Shown here: piece by piece, positions 49,527 to 58,604 of the stretch
Numbering within the stretch: the stretch's first letter is position 1
How the letters are laid out: each line of letters opens with the position of its first letter
Source: an uncultured Alphaproteobacteria bacterium
Lineage (GTDB): Bacteria > Pseudomonadota > Alphaproteobacteria > Caulobacterales > Caulobacteraceae
Length of the DNA stretch: 64,000 nt
Assembly (NCBI GenBank): GCA_903822175.1
Contig: CAIJOB010000007.1
Coordinates: 43,224 to 107,223, forward strand
Reading direction: 5' to 3'
Program-made: the position numbers and the translations under genes
The notes under the pieces: generated by a model
Told to the model about the DNA's origin: nothing
Databases searched by the model: none
What the model saw: the letters and a program-made list of their open reading frames with translations, nothing else

Positions 49527-51368
49527 ATGGCCGGTCGGCCCGAGGGGCTCTTCAAGCGCTTTGTGGCCTACCTGTCGGCCTTGCGGGCCGCGCGCGGGGC
49601 CTGGGCCGACATCGCGGTGATGGCCGGCGTCGCGCTGGCCGCCACCCTGGTGACCATGTTGCTGCGCGCCACCCCGCCGCTCCAGGCCGTGGAGAACCTC
49701 ACCTACGACTACCGCGTCGCCCTGATGGCGCCGCCGGCCCAGAACGACTTCGTGATCATCAAGATCGACGGCCCGGCCACCGACGCCATGCGCGAGGCCT
49801 CGCCGTGCCATTGCTCGGCGCCGATCAACAAGGCCTGGCTGGGCGACCTGATCGCCGCCCTGGACGCCAAGGGCGTGAAGGCGGTCGGCGTCGACTACCT
49901 GCTGGACACCTGGGCGTCGCCGGAGGAATTCCAGGACTTCAACGCCCGCATCGCCAACACCAAGGCCCCGATCGTGGTGGCGGTCGATCCCGCTTACACG
50001 GCCGGTAAGGACTATCCCGTTTCGCCCAAGCTGCTCTATTCCGACGCGCGGGCGCTCCTGAACACCGACTACGACAACGTCATCCGCAGCTACGACCCCA
50101 AGCCCAGCGCCAACTATTCCCTGGCGGCGCGGGTGGGCATGGCGGCCACGGGCCTCAAGGCGCCCACGCACCCCTTCCTGATCCGTTATCGCCACGCTGA
50201 TCTGCATGTCACCGCCGAGAACGCCGGCGCCATCAGCCCCTCCTATTCGGCGGCCTTCGTACCCTTCCTTCCGCCGGCCTTGCTGAAGGGCAAGATCGTC
50301 TTCATCGGCGATGTCACGCGCTCGGCCACCGCCGACGCCGACGCCCCGAAGGAGGACCTGCACGAGACCCCGCTGCGGTTCACCAAGGGGCACTATCAGG
50401 GAACCCCCGGTGTCGAGGTGCATGTGCATGCGCTGTCGCAAATGCTGGCCGGTGATCGCATCCACGTGCCGGGTGGGCTGGTGGTCGAGCTGATCGTGCT
50501 CGCCGCGGCGTTTGGCGGCGCGGCGCTTGGGCGGGGCGCGCTCAAGTGGTGGGCGTCCATCGGCATCGTGCTGGGCGGCCTGGCCCTGGCCACCGGCGTG
50601 GCGGTCGCCCTGTTCTACGGGTTCAACTTCGTCGCCCCGATGACCGCGCCGTCGATGAGCTTCGCCTTCGCCTTCTTTGTGATGAGCCGAATCGAGGCCG
50701 CCGAGCTGCAGAACCAGCGCGCCTTCTATTCCTCGACGCTCGAACGCTACCTTGCCCCGCAGGTCATCGACCGCATCGTCGAAGGCCGGGAAGCGGTGAA
50801 GATCGGCGCCGAGGCGCGCGAGATCACCGTCATGGTCTCCGACCTGGAGAACTTCTCGAACCTGGTCGCCACCCTCCCCGTCGACACCTTCGCCGAGGTG
50901 ATCAACGCCTACTTCGACGGCCTGATCGAGATCCTCTGGAAGCACGAGGCGATGATCGACAAGATGACCGGCGACGGCCTGATCGTGCTGTTCGGCGCCC
51001 CGGTGGTCTTCCCCGACCACGCCGACCGGGCCATCGCCTGCGTCCGCGAGATCGACGTCTTCGCCGAGGAGTACCGCAAGAAGATGATCGAGAAGCACGG
51101 CATCTTCGGCCACACGCGGATGGGCCTGGATTCCGGCATCGGCCTGGTCGGCAACTTCGGCGGCGAGCGGCGGTTCAACTACACGGCCTATGGCGAGGTG
51201 GTGGTGATCGCCGCGCGACTGGAGGCGGCCAACAAGACCTTCGGCACCCGCATCCTGTTCTCCGCCGAGACCCTGCGCCTCGCGCCCAACGCCGGCGCGA
51301 CCCGCGCGGTGGGCGAAATCGACCTGAAGGGCGTGCCGATCCCCATCGAGGCCTACACCGCGATTTGA
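49527..51368 (+). CDS. CHASE2-domain adenylate/guanylate cyclase
   Basis: A 613-residue membrane cyclase. A first helix at about 28-50 (ADIAVMAGVALAATLVTMLL) leads to a CHASE2 sensor domain (about 60-320, including LTYDYRVALMAPPAQND and FIGDVTRSATADADAP). Three helices follow (about 310-385), and a class III catalytic domain occupies 430-600. The metal Asp residues are present (Asp439 in VSDLENFS; Asp483 in KMTGDG) with purine-site Lys479 and Thr553, as in class IIIb adenylate cyclases. The Asn that stabilises the transition state is Val560 (GEVVVIAARLE), though Arg564 remains. Activity may be low or altered. It is directly coupled to the phosphodiesterase gene and overlaps the GNAT gene. Confidence 0.9.
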   Translation: MAGRPEGLFKRFVAYLSALRAARGAWADIAVMAGVALAATLVTMLLRATPPLQAVENLTYDYRVALMAPPAQNDFVIIKIDGPATDAMREASPCHCSAPINKAWLGDLIAALDAKGVKAVGVDYLLDTWASPEEFQDFNARIANTKAPIVVAVDPAYTAGKDYPVSPKLLYSDARALLNTDYDNVIRSYDPKPSANYSLAARVGMAATGLKAPTHPFLIRYRHADLHVTAENAGAISPSYSAAFVPFLPPALLKGKIVFIGDVTRSATADADAPKEDLHETPLRFTKGHYQGTPGVEVHVHALSQMLAGDRIHVPGGLVVELIVLAAAFGGAALGRGALKWWASIGIVLGGLALATGVAVALFYGFNFVAPMTAPSMSFAFAFFVMSRIEAAELQNQRAFYSSTLERYLAPQVIDRIVEGREAVKIGAEAREITVMVSDLENFSNLVATLPVDTFAEVINAYFDGLIEILWKHEAMIDKMTGDGLIVLFGAPVVFPDHADRAIACVREIDVFAEEYRKKMIEKHGIFGHTRMGLDSGIGLVGNFGGERRFNYTAYGEVVVIAARLEAANKTFGTRILFSAETLRLAPNAGATRAVGEIDLKGVPIPIEAYTAI

Positions 51369-51913
51369 TGGCGGGCGCGGGCGCAGCGGGGGAAATTGAG
51401 ACGCAGCGCCTGCGGCTGCGCCGCGCCCGGCCCGACGATCTGGACGCCCTGCACGCGATCTTCAGCGACCCACGGGCCATGCGCTACTGGTCGAGCCTGC
51501 CGCACAACGATCCCGACCAGACCGCTGATTGGCTAGCAAGCATGATCGCCTCGCCTCCGGATCAGAGCGACGACTTCATCATCGAGCGCGACGGCGCGGT
51601 GATCGGCAAGGCCGGCTGCTGGCGCCTGCCCGCGGTCGGTTACATCCTGCATCCCGACCACTGGGGCCTGGGCCTGGCCACCGAGGCGCTGAGCGCGGCC
51701 ATCGCCCACGTCTTCACGACCTTCGAGGTCCGAGAGCTCACCGCCGACGTCGACCCACGCAACTCAGGCTCGCTGGCCGTACTCGCCCGGCTGGGCTTCC
51801 GCGAGACCCACCGGGCGGAGCGCACCTGGCTCATCGGCGAGGAATGGTGCGACAGCGTCTACCTGGCCTTGCCCAGGCCCAATCCCGCTACTTCGGCTGC
51901 ACCGCCTCGGTAA
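51368..51913 (+). CDS. GNAT-family N-acetyltransferase (RimJ/RimL-like)
   Basis: A 181-residue acetyltransferase starting at ATG 51368, overlapping the cyclase stop (ATGA). The family order is visible: TQRLRLRRARPDDLDALHAIFSD, the beta strands DDFIIERDGAVIGKAGCWRL, the acetyl-CoA region HPDHWGLGLATEALSAAIAHVF and DVDPRNSGSLAVLARLGFRE. RimJ/RimL-like members acetylate protein N-termini or small amines. Its 3' end overlaps the convergent carboxylesterase by 26 bases. A role in the cyclase operon is unclear. Confidence 0.92.
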   Translation: MAGAGAAGEIETQRLRLRRARPDDLDALHAIFSDPRAMRYWSSLPHNDPDQTADWLASMIASPPDQSDDFIIERDGAVIGKAGCWRLPAVGYILHPDHWGLGLATEALSAAIAHVFTTFEVRELTADVDPRNSGSLAVLARLGFRETHRAERTWLIGEEWCDSVYLALPRPNPATSAAPPR

Positions 51914-53468
51914 GGTCCATGCGGGCCTTCAAGGGGTCAGGCGTCGCCGCCGCCACGCCATCGCCGCGGAACAGCATCAGCTCGTCCTTGGCGGCGTCAT
52001 AGCGCGGCCAGTGGGGCAGGCCCGCGCCGTTCGGGTCGCCGGTCTTGGCGAAGTTCAGCCAGTAGCTGTGGATCGTCCGCGCCACCGCCTTGTCTTTGGC
52101 GCTGGCGTCGCCCGAGTGGGTGGGCGTGACCATGGCGATGTAGCCCTGCCCGTACTTGTCGAAGACATAGGGAATCTCCGAGGCGTGCGGCGCGCCGTTC
52201 GGCGAGCGGGCCTTCAGCGCGTCGCCCACATAGTCGAAGCGGAACTCGTAGGCCGGCAGGCCCTGGGCGGCGAAGGTCTTGGCGTCGAACCGCGCCGGCT
52301 CTTCCATCAGCTGATCCATGCCGACCTTGCTGCGGACCCGCGCCAGATTGCCGGTCCCCTCGGGATCGTAGGCCGCCAGCGCCTTGGCCTTGTTGGCCCC
52401 GAACGGCGCCATCAGCGCATCCATGGTCGGCGAAGCGTTGAAGCCCAGGTCCGCCCCATTGGCCCCGACCATCAGCGCGACCTTGGCCTGATGGCGCGCG
52501 AGGTAGGCCGCCTGCGGCGTCTCGACCAACAGCTTCCCGTCGGTCATCGGGCCCGGATAGGTCATGGCGTTGGCGCCGGAGGTGAACATGTTGAGATTGC
52601 CGGTGACCGCCGCCGCCGGAAGCGCGCGCAGCTTGGCGAGCGCCACGGCGTCGGAGCCTTCGACGCCCTGCGCCTTGGCGAAGGCGATGCCGGTGGCCTC
52701 CCCGGCTTTCACCGTGAAGGCCGGACCTTCGGCCCCTCGCCCGCCGCCGCTCTCGACGATGGCCCGCTGGAACAGCCCCTTGGCCAGCGGCGAGGCGACC
52801 ATGGTGTGCACCGAGAACCCGCCGGCCGACTCCCCAAACAGGGTCACCTGCTTCGGATCGCCGCCGAAGGCCGCGATGTTGCGCTGGACCCACTGCAGGG
52901 CGGCGAGCTGATCCATGTAGGCGTAGTTGCCCTTCAGCTCGTCGGGATGCTCGGCGCTGAGCGCCGGGTGCGCGAAGAAGCCGAAGCGGCCGAGGCGATA
53001 GTTGATGCTGACAAACACCACGCCTTCGCGGGCGAACTGGTCGCCCTGATAGATCGCCGGCTGGCTGCCGCCGTTGACCAGGCCGCCGCCGTAGATCCAC
53101 ACCATCACCGGCAGCTTCTTTGAAGACGCCTCGGCGGGCCGCCAGACGTTGAGGAAGAGGCAATCTTCGCCCAGGTCCGTGCCCATGCCCGGGTCGCCCT
53201 TCACCTCGGCCTGCAGGCAGTCGTGGCCGTTCTTCAGCGCGGGCCGCACGCCGGTCCAGGCCTTGGCCTTCTGCGGCGGGCGCCAGCGCAGGTCGCCCAC
53301 CGGTTGCTCGGCGAAGGGGATGCCCTTGAAGGCGACGACGCCGTTGTCCGCCGCGCCCTGCAACTGGCCGGTCTCGACCTTGACCACGGTGGACGCCGGC
53401 GCGGCGCTGACGGCGCTCGCGGCCAACGCAGCGGCACAGAGCGCCACGGCGAACAGTTGAAGACGCAT
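51888..53468 (-). CDS. Carboxylesterase/lipase family (COesterase), secreted
   Basis: A 526-residue type-B carboxylesterase. The signal peptide is MRLQLFAVALCAAALAASAVSAA (ATG 53468, chosen over 53546). The alpha/beta-hydrolase domain has FKGIPFAEQPVGDLRWRPP, the oxyanion region WIYGGGLVNGGS, the nucleophile elbow FGESAGGFSVHTM, and the histidine in GAPHASEIPYVF. Secretion and the gene order beside an epoxide-hydrolase-like gene suggest ester scavenging, but the substrate is unknown. Confidence 0.92.
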   Translation of the reverse strand: MRLQLFAVALCAAALAASAVSAAPASTVVKVETGQLQGAADNGVVAFKGIPFAEQPVGDLRWRPPQKAKAWTGVRPALKNGHDCLQAEVKGDPGMGTDLGEDCLFLNVWRPAEASSKKLPVMVWIYGGGLVNGGSQPAIYQGDQFAREGVVFVSINYRLGRFGFFAHPALSAEHPDELKGNYAYMDQLAALQWVQRNIAAFGGDPKQVTLFGESAGGFSVHTMVASPLAKGLFQRAIVESGGGRGAEGPAFTVKAGEATGIAFAKAQGVEGSDAVALAKLRALPAAAVTGNLNMFTSGANAMTYPGPMTDGKLLVETPQAAYLARHQAKVALMVGANGADLGFNASPTMDALMAPFGANKAKALAAYDPEGTGNLARVRSKVGMDQLMEEPARFDAKTFAAQGLPAYEFRFDYVGDALKARSPNGAPHASEIPYVFDKYGQGYIAMVTPTHSGDASAKDKAVARTIHSYWLNFAKTGDPNGAGLPHWPRYDAAKDELMLFRGDGVAAATPDPLKARMDLTEAVQPK

Positions 53469-53549
53469 CGGTTTGCCCCCGGATATCGCGGCTCTCGCAG
53501 GGCCGCGTCGCTTGCGAGCATGCGGGGGTGAGCCCACCGGCGACAAGAC

Positions 53550-54680
53550 CTAATCGCCGGCGGCTGACCTGAGGAAATCCAGCAGCAGCGCGCCGACCGC
53601 CTCGGGCTGTTCCTGCTGCACCCAGTGGCCGGCGCCCTCGACCAGATGGCAGCCGCGCAGGTCGGCGCAAGCGCTGTTCTGCATGGCCTCCAGCACGCCC
53701 GGCGCCTGATAGACGCCCCAGTCGCTGGCCCCGGCGATGAACAGCGACGGGACCTCGATCCGGCGGCCGGCGAACAGCGAGATCTCCCGCGTGTTCAGGC
53801 CGCTCGTGCCAGCGCGGTACCACTGCAGCCCGCCCTGGAAGCCCGTGCGGGCGAATTCCTGCGCATAGACCGCGAGCTCGGCGTCCGGCAGCCAGCGGCA
53901 GGCGGCGATCTCGGCCTTCGACGGCATGTGCGGCGCCACCGTCGCGGCCATGCCGTCACCTAAGTCCATGATGTAGTAGGTCGGCATCTTCGCCAGTTCG
54001 GCGGCCGCCCAGCCGGCCAGCCTGTGCGGGGCGTTGCCCGGCCAGTCGGCGCTCTTCACATGGTAGTAGGCGCGCAGGAAGTCGTGCACGCCCTGCGGGG
54101 CGTTCGCCATGTCGCCCTGCGCCTCCCGCGTCGAATAGTAGGCCTGATAGTTCTTGCGGGGCCGCGCAAGGGCCGCCAGCGCGGCGTTCAGATCCCCGGC
54201 GGGCTTCGGCAGCGGCAACGGCGGTGGGCCGCCGAAGGGCGCGCTCATCAGCACCACGGCGCGGAAGAGGTCGGGGCGGATCACGGCGCAGTGGGCCGCG
54301 ACGGGCGAGCCGAAATCATGGCCGATCACCGCGGCCACCGATGTGCGGCCGAGCGCCGCCAACAGCGCCACGGCGTCGCGCACCAGGTTCAAGAGGCCGA
54401 ACGGGCGAATGTCGCCCTCGTAGCGGGTGTCGGCGCCTGTGGTGCGTCCGTAGCCGCGCTGGTCCGGCGCCACGACGTGATAGCCGGCGGCCGCCAGCGC
54501 CGGCATCACCTTGCGCCAGCTGTAGGCCAGCTCCGGAAAGCCGTGCAGCAGCAACATGCAGGGGCGGTCCGGCGTCTCGAAGCCCGCCTCCAGCAGATGC
54601 ACATTGAGGCCGTTGACGCCGTCCACGAACCGGGACCGAACCCCCTCTGGCAGCGGCAGCGGCGGCGGTAGGTCGCTCAC
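53550..54680 (-). CDS. Alpha/beta hydrolase, epoxide hydrolase/haloalkane dehalogenase-like
   Basis: A 376-residue cytoplasmic hydrolase starting at GTG 54680. The oxyanion part LLHGFPELAYSW, DQRGYGRT and the nucleophile Asp in GHDFGSPVAAH (HDxG) point to the epoxide hydrolase or dehalogenase class rather than esterases, which use Ser. The C-terminal histidine appears in GAGHWVQQEQP. It starts 5 bases after the decahaem LVIVD gene on the minus strand and may form the end of the same transcript. The link to the electron-transfer genes is unexplained. Confidence 0.88.
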   Translation of the reverse strand: MSDLPPPLPLPEGVRSRFVDGVNGLNVHLLEAGFETPDRPCMLLLHGFPELAYSWRKVMPALAAAGYHVVAPDQRGYGRTTGADTRYEGDIRPFGLLNLVRDAVALLAALGRTSVAAVIGHDFGSPVAAHCAVIRPDLFRAVVLMSAPFGGPPPLPLPKPAGDLNAALAALARPRKNYQAYYSTREAQGDMANAPQGVHDFLRAYYHVKSADWPGNAPHRLAGWAAAELAKMPTYYIMDLGDGMAATVAPHMPSKAEIAACRWLPDAELAVYAQEFARTGFQGGLQWYRAGTSGLNTREISLFAGRRIEVPSLFIAGASDWGVYQAPGVLEAMQNSACADLRGCHLVEGAGHWVQQEQPEAVGALLLDFLRSAAGD

Positions 54681-54685
54681 GACCT

Positions 54686-57600
54686 TTAGCGTCCGGCCGA
54701 GACCCAGGCGGTGAAGTCGGGGTCGTCGGTGACCCGGTAGGGCCGGTCGAAGGCGTCGATGAAGAAGTGCTCCATCTCCGGCCGGTTGAACGGCCGCGAA
54801 CCGAGGCGCCCGAACACCGCGATCTGGTGGCCGGTCTCGTCGACGGCGCGGTCGCGGTCGAGGCCCTTGGACACGGCCAGCGCCGGACTGGCCGTCTTGG
54901 CCCAGGCGATCAGCTCCGGCTTGGGCGCCGGCGAGAAGCCATAGAAGTTGGGCTGGCTCGACGGGCTGGTCAGCTGGATCACCTTCATGCCGTTCTTGCC
55001 GTCGGCGACGTAGGCGAAGAACGAGGCGTTGGTGGAGGCCACGATCACGTCCTCGGCGTCGTTCATCTGCCCGCCGAAATCGACCTTCTGGTAGATCTTC
55101 GGATGCTCGGGCTGCTTCACGTCGACGATGACCAACCCGTCCTTCTTGGCCGCCACATAGGCGTAGGTGCGGGCGATGTAGACGCGGCGCGCGTCGGCGA
55201 TCGGCACCGTGGCGCCAGCCACCAGCACCGGCTTTTCGAGGCGGGTCACGTCGACCACCTCCAGCCCCCGCGCGTCGGTGACCCAGAGGTAGCGGAACTG
55301 CAGCGCGGTCGCCCGCACGTCGGGCAGGTTGAGCGTGGTCACGTGGCGGGGCTTTAGCGGATCGTTCAGGTCCAGCACCACCAGGCCGGCGTCGGCGGCG
55401 ATGTAGGCGTAGTGGCCGCCCAGCGTGATGTGCCGCGCGCCCTTCAAGAGGTTGCCCGGGTTCCAGGTCAGCGCGCGCGTCAGGTTGTTGTTGCGCGGGT
55501 CGCCGTCCGACAGCGTGTCGACGTTGACTTCGATCAGGCCCTCTTCGGCGTCGGTGATGAAGGCGTAGTGATAGATCGGGTGGAACGGCTGTTCCTGGTT
55601 GTCGGTCTGCATCAGCGGCGTGTTGCGCCCGGGCGCGATCGACTGGTTGGTCGGGATCGCCATGCAGGTCGCGTTCTTCGACGCGATGTGGGTGTCGTCG
55701 CCCAACGGTGAGAAGGGCGCGGTCAGGATCTTGTCAGAGACGTCCTTGTTGGCGATCGAGGCGATGTCGTAGGCGCGGAAGCCGCCCCTGCCCTCGGCCA
55801 CGTACATATATTCGCCGCGCATCTGCAGGCAGCGGGCCGCGCCGCCGGTCTTGTGCGTGACGTTGTTGATGTCCTCGGCCGCGTCGGTCTCGCCGCCTTT
55901 CAGGCCCTTCACGAAGGGTTTGCCGCGCCGCCAGTTGATTAGCTCGCGATGGTTCTTCTCGACGTGCAGCTTGTAGAAGTCGGGATAGGCGTACTTCTGC
56001 AGATAGGAGCCGAACACCGCCTGCGGCTCGCTCCACTCGGTGACCCGCACCGCCTCGATGCCCTGGTCCAGGCCGACCCAGGCATGCATGCCCACGAAGT
56101 TCATGGTGTTGGTGCCGAGCAGCAGCAGCTGGGACATTATGGCGTTGTTGTCGTTGGCCACCGAGACGTGACAGTCGCTGCAGGTCTTGGTCTCGGTCTT
56201 GCGGACCGTGTGGGCGAAGTGCGGCGCAAACGCCTGGCTGGAATAGCCGCCGGCCGAGATCGGCGGCTGCTGCACATAGATCTTGGCCCGGTTGATGTTG
56301 GTCGAGGACAGGACCAGGGCCGACGACGAGCGCACCGGGGCTACGGTGTGGCCCTTGATCGTCGAGTGGACGCCGAGCTGGAACACATCATCGCGCGCCA
56401 CCTGCGGGTTGTAGGTCGCGTAGTTCCGCGTCTCCTCGCCCTCGTACTTGTGGCTGGTGGTCTTCCAGTTGGCTTCGATCGGCAGGTGGCAGCCGCCGCA
56501 AGACGTCGTCCAGGAGGTGTGGCAGGCGTAGCACTCCATCTCGCCGTCCTTGTGGGCGAGGTTGGCCTTGTCGACGCCGGGGCCCCATTGGAACGGCTTT
56601 CCGTCGGCGGAAATCTTGCTCATCAGCTTGGCGCGGGCGGCCTTGGGATTGAAGTCGGGGCTGGCCCGGTCAACCGAGTCCTTCACCAGGTGGATCTGCC
56701 ATTCGATCTTCGGGTCGATGATCGAGCGCTGCATCAGGACGCGGCGGCCATCCTTCTCCACCCATTCGAAGCGGCGCTGGCCGTCAGGGTTGCGCAGCTG
56801 GGTGAGGTCGGTGCCGGACGGGCTGGCGGCCACGTTTGAGGTCTTCAGCGTCGGATAGGCCGAGGTGGTGCCGTGGCAGTCGCGGCAGCCGATTTCCACG
56901 GCGTTGGCGACTTCACCAATGATCAGGCCCGAGCCGTGGCTATCCTGCGCGAAGTGGCAGTCGGCGCACTGCATGCCCTTCTCGGCGTGGATGTCCATCA
57001 TGTGGACCGCCTTGCCGGCCTGGGAGCCAGGCTCAGCGAACTTGCCGGAGCCGGCCTTGCGCCACTTCTCCGGGTCGTCGTTGGCGACGATCTTGCCGTC
57101 GGCGTCCAGCAGGTTGCCTTCGCGGTCGCGCTTGAAGATCGCCCGGAAGTTCCAGCCGTGGCCGTGATAGTCGGCGAATTGGGTGTCGTGCAGCTTCGGG
57201 TTCAGGTCGAAGACGTTGCGCAGGAAGTCGAGGCTCGACCACAGGCCCCGCGGCGCGGCGCCTTCCGGGTTGCGGTCCAGAACCTTGCGCATTTCGGCGG
57301 CGTTCGGATAGCGCTGCCGCTCCGGCCACATGAACGGCGCGTCCGACTCGTAGTCCCACATCGTGTAGCCATAGTAGGTGTTCAGGAACATGTTCGGCTG
57401 GTGCATGTGGCAGTTCATGCACTGCGAGGTCGGGATCGAACGAGTGAAGGCGTGCTCAATAGGGTGACCGCTCTCGGTCTTGCTGATCGTCGGGTCCACC
57501 GTCGCCGACTGGCCGTCGCGGCCGTACTTCGCCCAGGTCAGCGAATGGGTCGGCTCGCGGTCGTTGGCGTAGACCACGTGGCAACCGGCGCAGCCCGATG

Positions 57601-58597
57601 AGCGATAGTCGCCCGGCTGGTCGTTGGTGCCCATGAACCACATGAAGGGGTCGTTCAGGCGGGTCTTGTGGACGTTCAGCACCGGGATCGCCACGCGCAG
57701 GCCGGTGCCGGGACCGCGGTTCGACTGACGGATGTCGGGCCGGCCTGGCTCCTCCAGCTTCTGCAGCTCGCCCACCGAGTCCGGCAGGCCGATTTCCGGG
57801 AAGCCCGAGCCGATGGTCCGGCCGCCGCGCTCGAACACCCGGAAGATGTCGCTGGGCGGGGTCACCTGCCAGGTGGGCACCGGATAGAGGGTGCCGATCG
57901 CGCCCTTGGCCTTCTGCTCCGCTGTCACCGTGCCGGGCGGCGACCCGGGCGACATCACCCGCGCCGGCTCGCCGTTATGAGTGTAGGCCTCGCCCAGGAT
58001 GCCGGTCTTGTTGGGGAGCACGCCGTTGTTATAGGTCGCGCCCTCCAGAAACATCGTCCCGTTGGCCATCAGCGAGCGCTCGGCCTTCTGGATGACCTCC
58101 AGGTGGCAGGCGCCGCAGGATTCGCGGGCGACGCGGTAGTCGGACGGGTTCACGAAGCGCACGAACTCCGGCGCCTCGCGGTTCAGCAGGGTGTAGCTCT
58201 GCTGCGGCTTGGCCGAGGACGGGAAGTGCCAGGCCTGGGGATAGCGCGGCAGGACGTGGGCCTTGTCGCGCAGGGTGGCGTATTGCGGCGAGGCCTTGGC
58301 CAGGCCCTTTTCAGCGGTGACCGTCGCGTCGCCGCCGTGGCAGTCGACGCAGCCCAGCACCACGGCCGAGGACTTGTGCATCGAAGGCGCATCGGACGCG
58401 GTGTGGCAGCTCTCGCAGCCGACGCTCTTGGCGTGGGCGTCGGCCTCGCTCTCGCCGGCCGGCGCGGCGGCCTGCATGTGATAGGTCCGTGCGACGGGCT
58501 TTTCCTCGTCGCCCGCGGCGCGCAGGGCCATAGGCGCGGCCAGGATCAGCGCCGCCAGCGCCGCCACCCTCCAGCCGAATTTGCCTAGCCGCCCCAT
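54686..58597 (-). CDS. Decahaem c-type cytochrome with C-terminal LVIVD repeats
   Basis: A 1303-residue exported protein. The signal peptide MGRLGKFGWRVAALAALILAAPMALRAAG precedes ten CxxCH sites between Cys61 and His810: CESCH, CVDCH, CGACH, CAGCH, CMNCH, CADCH, CRDCH, CYACH, CGGCH and CSDCH. The remaining ~450 residues include LVIVD-type beta repeats (YAYIAADAGLVVLDLND, YLWVTDARGLEVVDVT, AKKDGLVIVDVKQPE, VADGKNGMKVIQL), a propeller-like surface or protein-binding module. No lipobox is seen. It is encoded in a run with an outer-membrane beta-barrel (7-base gap), an HbpS-like lipoprotein and another multihaem protein, as expected for periplasm-to-exterior electron transfer. Confidence 0.92.
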   Translation of the reverse strand: MGRLGKFGWRVAALAALILAAPMALRAAGDEEKPVARTYHMQAAAPAGESEADAHAKSVGCESCHTASDAPSMHKSSAVVLGCVDCHGGDATVTAEKGLAKASPQYATLRDKAHVLPRYPQAWHFPSSAKPQQSYTLLNREAPEFVRFVNPSDYRVARESCGACHLEVIQKAERSLMANGTMFLEGATYNNGVLPNKTGILGEAYTHNGEPARVMSPGSPPGTVTAEQKAKGAIGTLYPVPTWQVTPPSDIFRVFERGGRTIGSGFPEIGLPDSVGELQKLEEPGRPDIRQSNRGPGTGLRVAIPVLNVHKTRLNDPFMWFMGTNDQPGDYRSSGCAGCHVVYANDREPTHSLTWAKYGRDGQSATVDPTISKTESGHPIEHAFTRSIPTSQCMNCHMHQPNMFLNTYYGYTMWDYESDAPFMWPERQRYPNAAEMRKVLDRNPEGAAPRGLWSSLDFLRNVFDLNPKLHDTQFADYHGHGWNFRAIFKRDREGNLLDADGKIVANDDPEKWRKAGSGKFAEPGSQAGKAVHMMDIHAEKGMQCADCHFAQDSHGSGLIIGEVANAVEIGCRDCHGTTSAYPTLKTSNVAASPSGTDLTQLRNPDGQRRFEWVEKDGRRVLMQRSIIDPKIEWQIHLVKDSVDRASPDFNPKAARAKLMSKISADGKPFQWGPGVDKANLAHKDGEMECYACHTSWTTSCGGCHLPIEANWKTTSHKYEGEETRNYATYNPQVARDDVFQLGVHSTIKGHTVAPVRSSSALVLSSTNINRAKIYVQQPPISAGGYSSQAFAPHFAHTVRKTETKTCSDCHVSVANDNNAIMSQLLLLGTNTMNFVGMHAWVGLDQGIEAVRVTEWSEPQAVFGSYLQKYAYPDFYKLHVEKNHRELINWRRGKPFVKGLKGGETDAAEDINNVTHKTGGAARCLQMRGEYMYVAEGRGGFRAYDIASIANKDVSDKILTAPFSPLGDDTHIASKNATCMAIPTNQSIAPGRNTPLMQTDNQEQPFHPIYHYAFITDAEEGLIEVNVDTLSDGDPRNNNLTRALTWNPGNLLKGARHITLGGHYAYIAADAGLVVLDLNDPLKPRHVTTLNLPDVRATALQFRYLWVTDARGLEVVDVTRLEKPVLVAGATVPIADARRVYIARTYAYVAAKKDGLVIVDVKQPEHPKIYQKVDFGGQMNDAEDVIVASTNASFFAYVADGKNGMKVIQLTSPSSQPNFYGFSPAPKPELIAWAKTASPALAVSKGLDRDRAVDETGHQIAVFGRLGSRPFNRPEMEHFFIDAFDRPYRVTDDPDFTAWVSAGR

Positions 58598-58604
58598 ATC
58601 GCCC

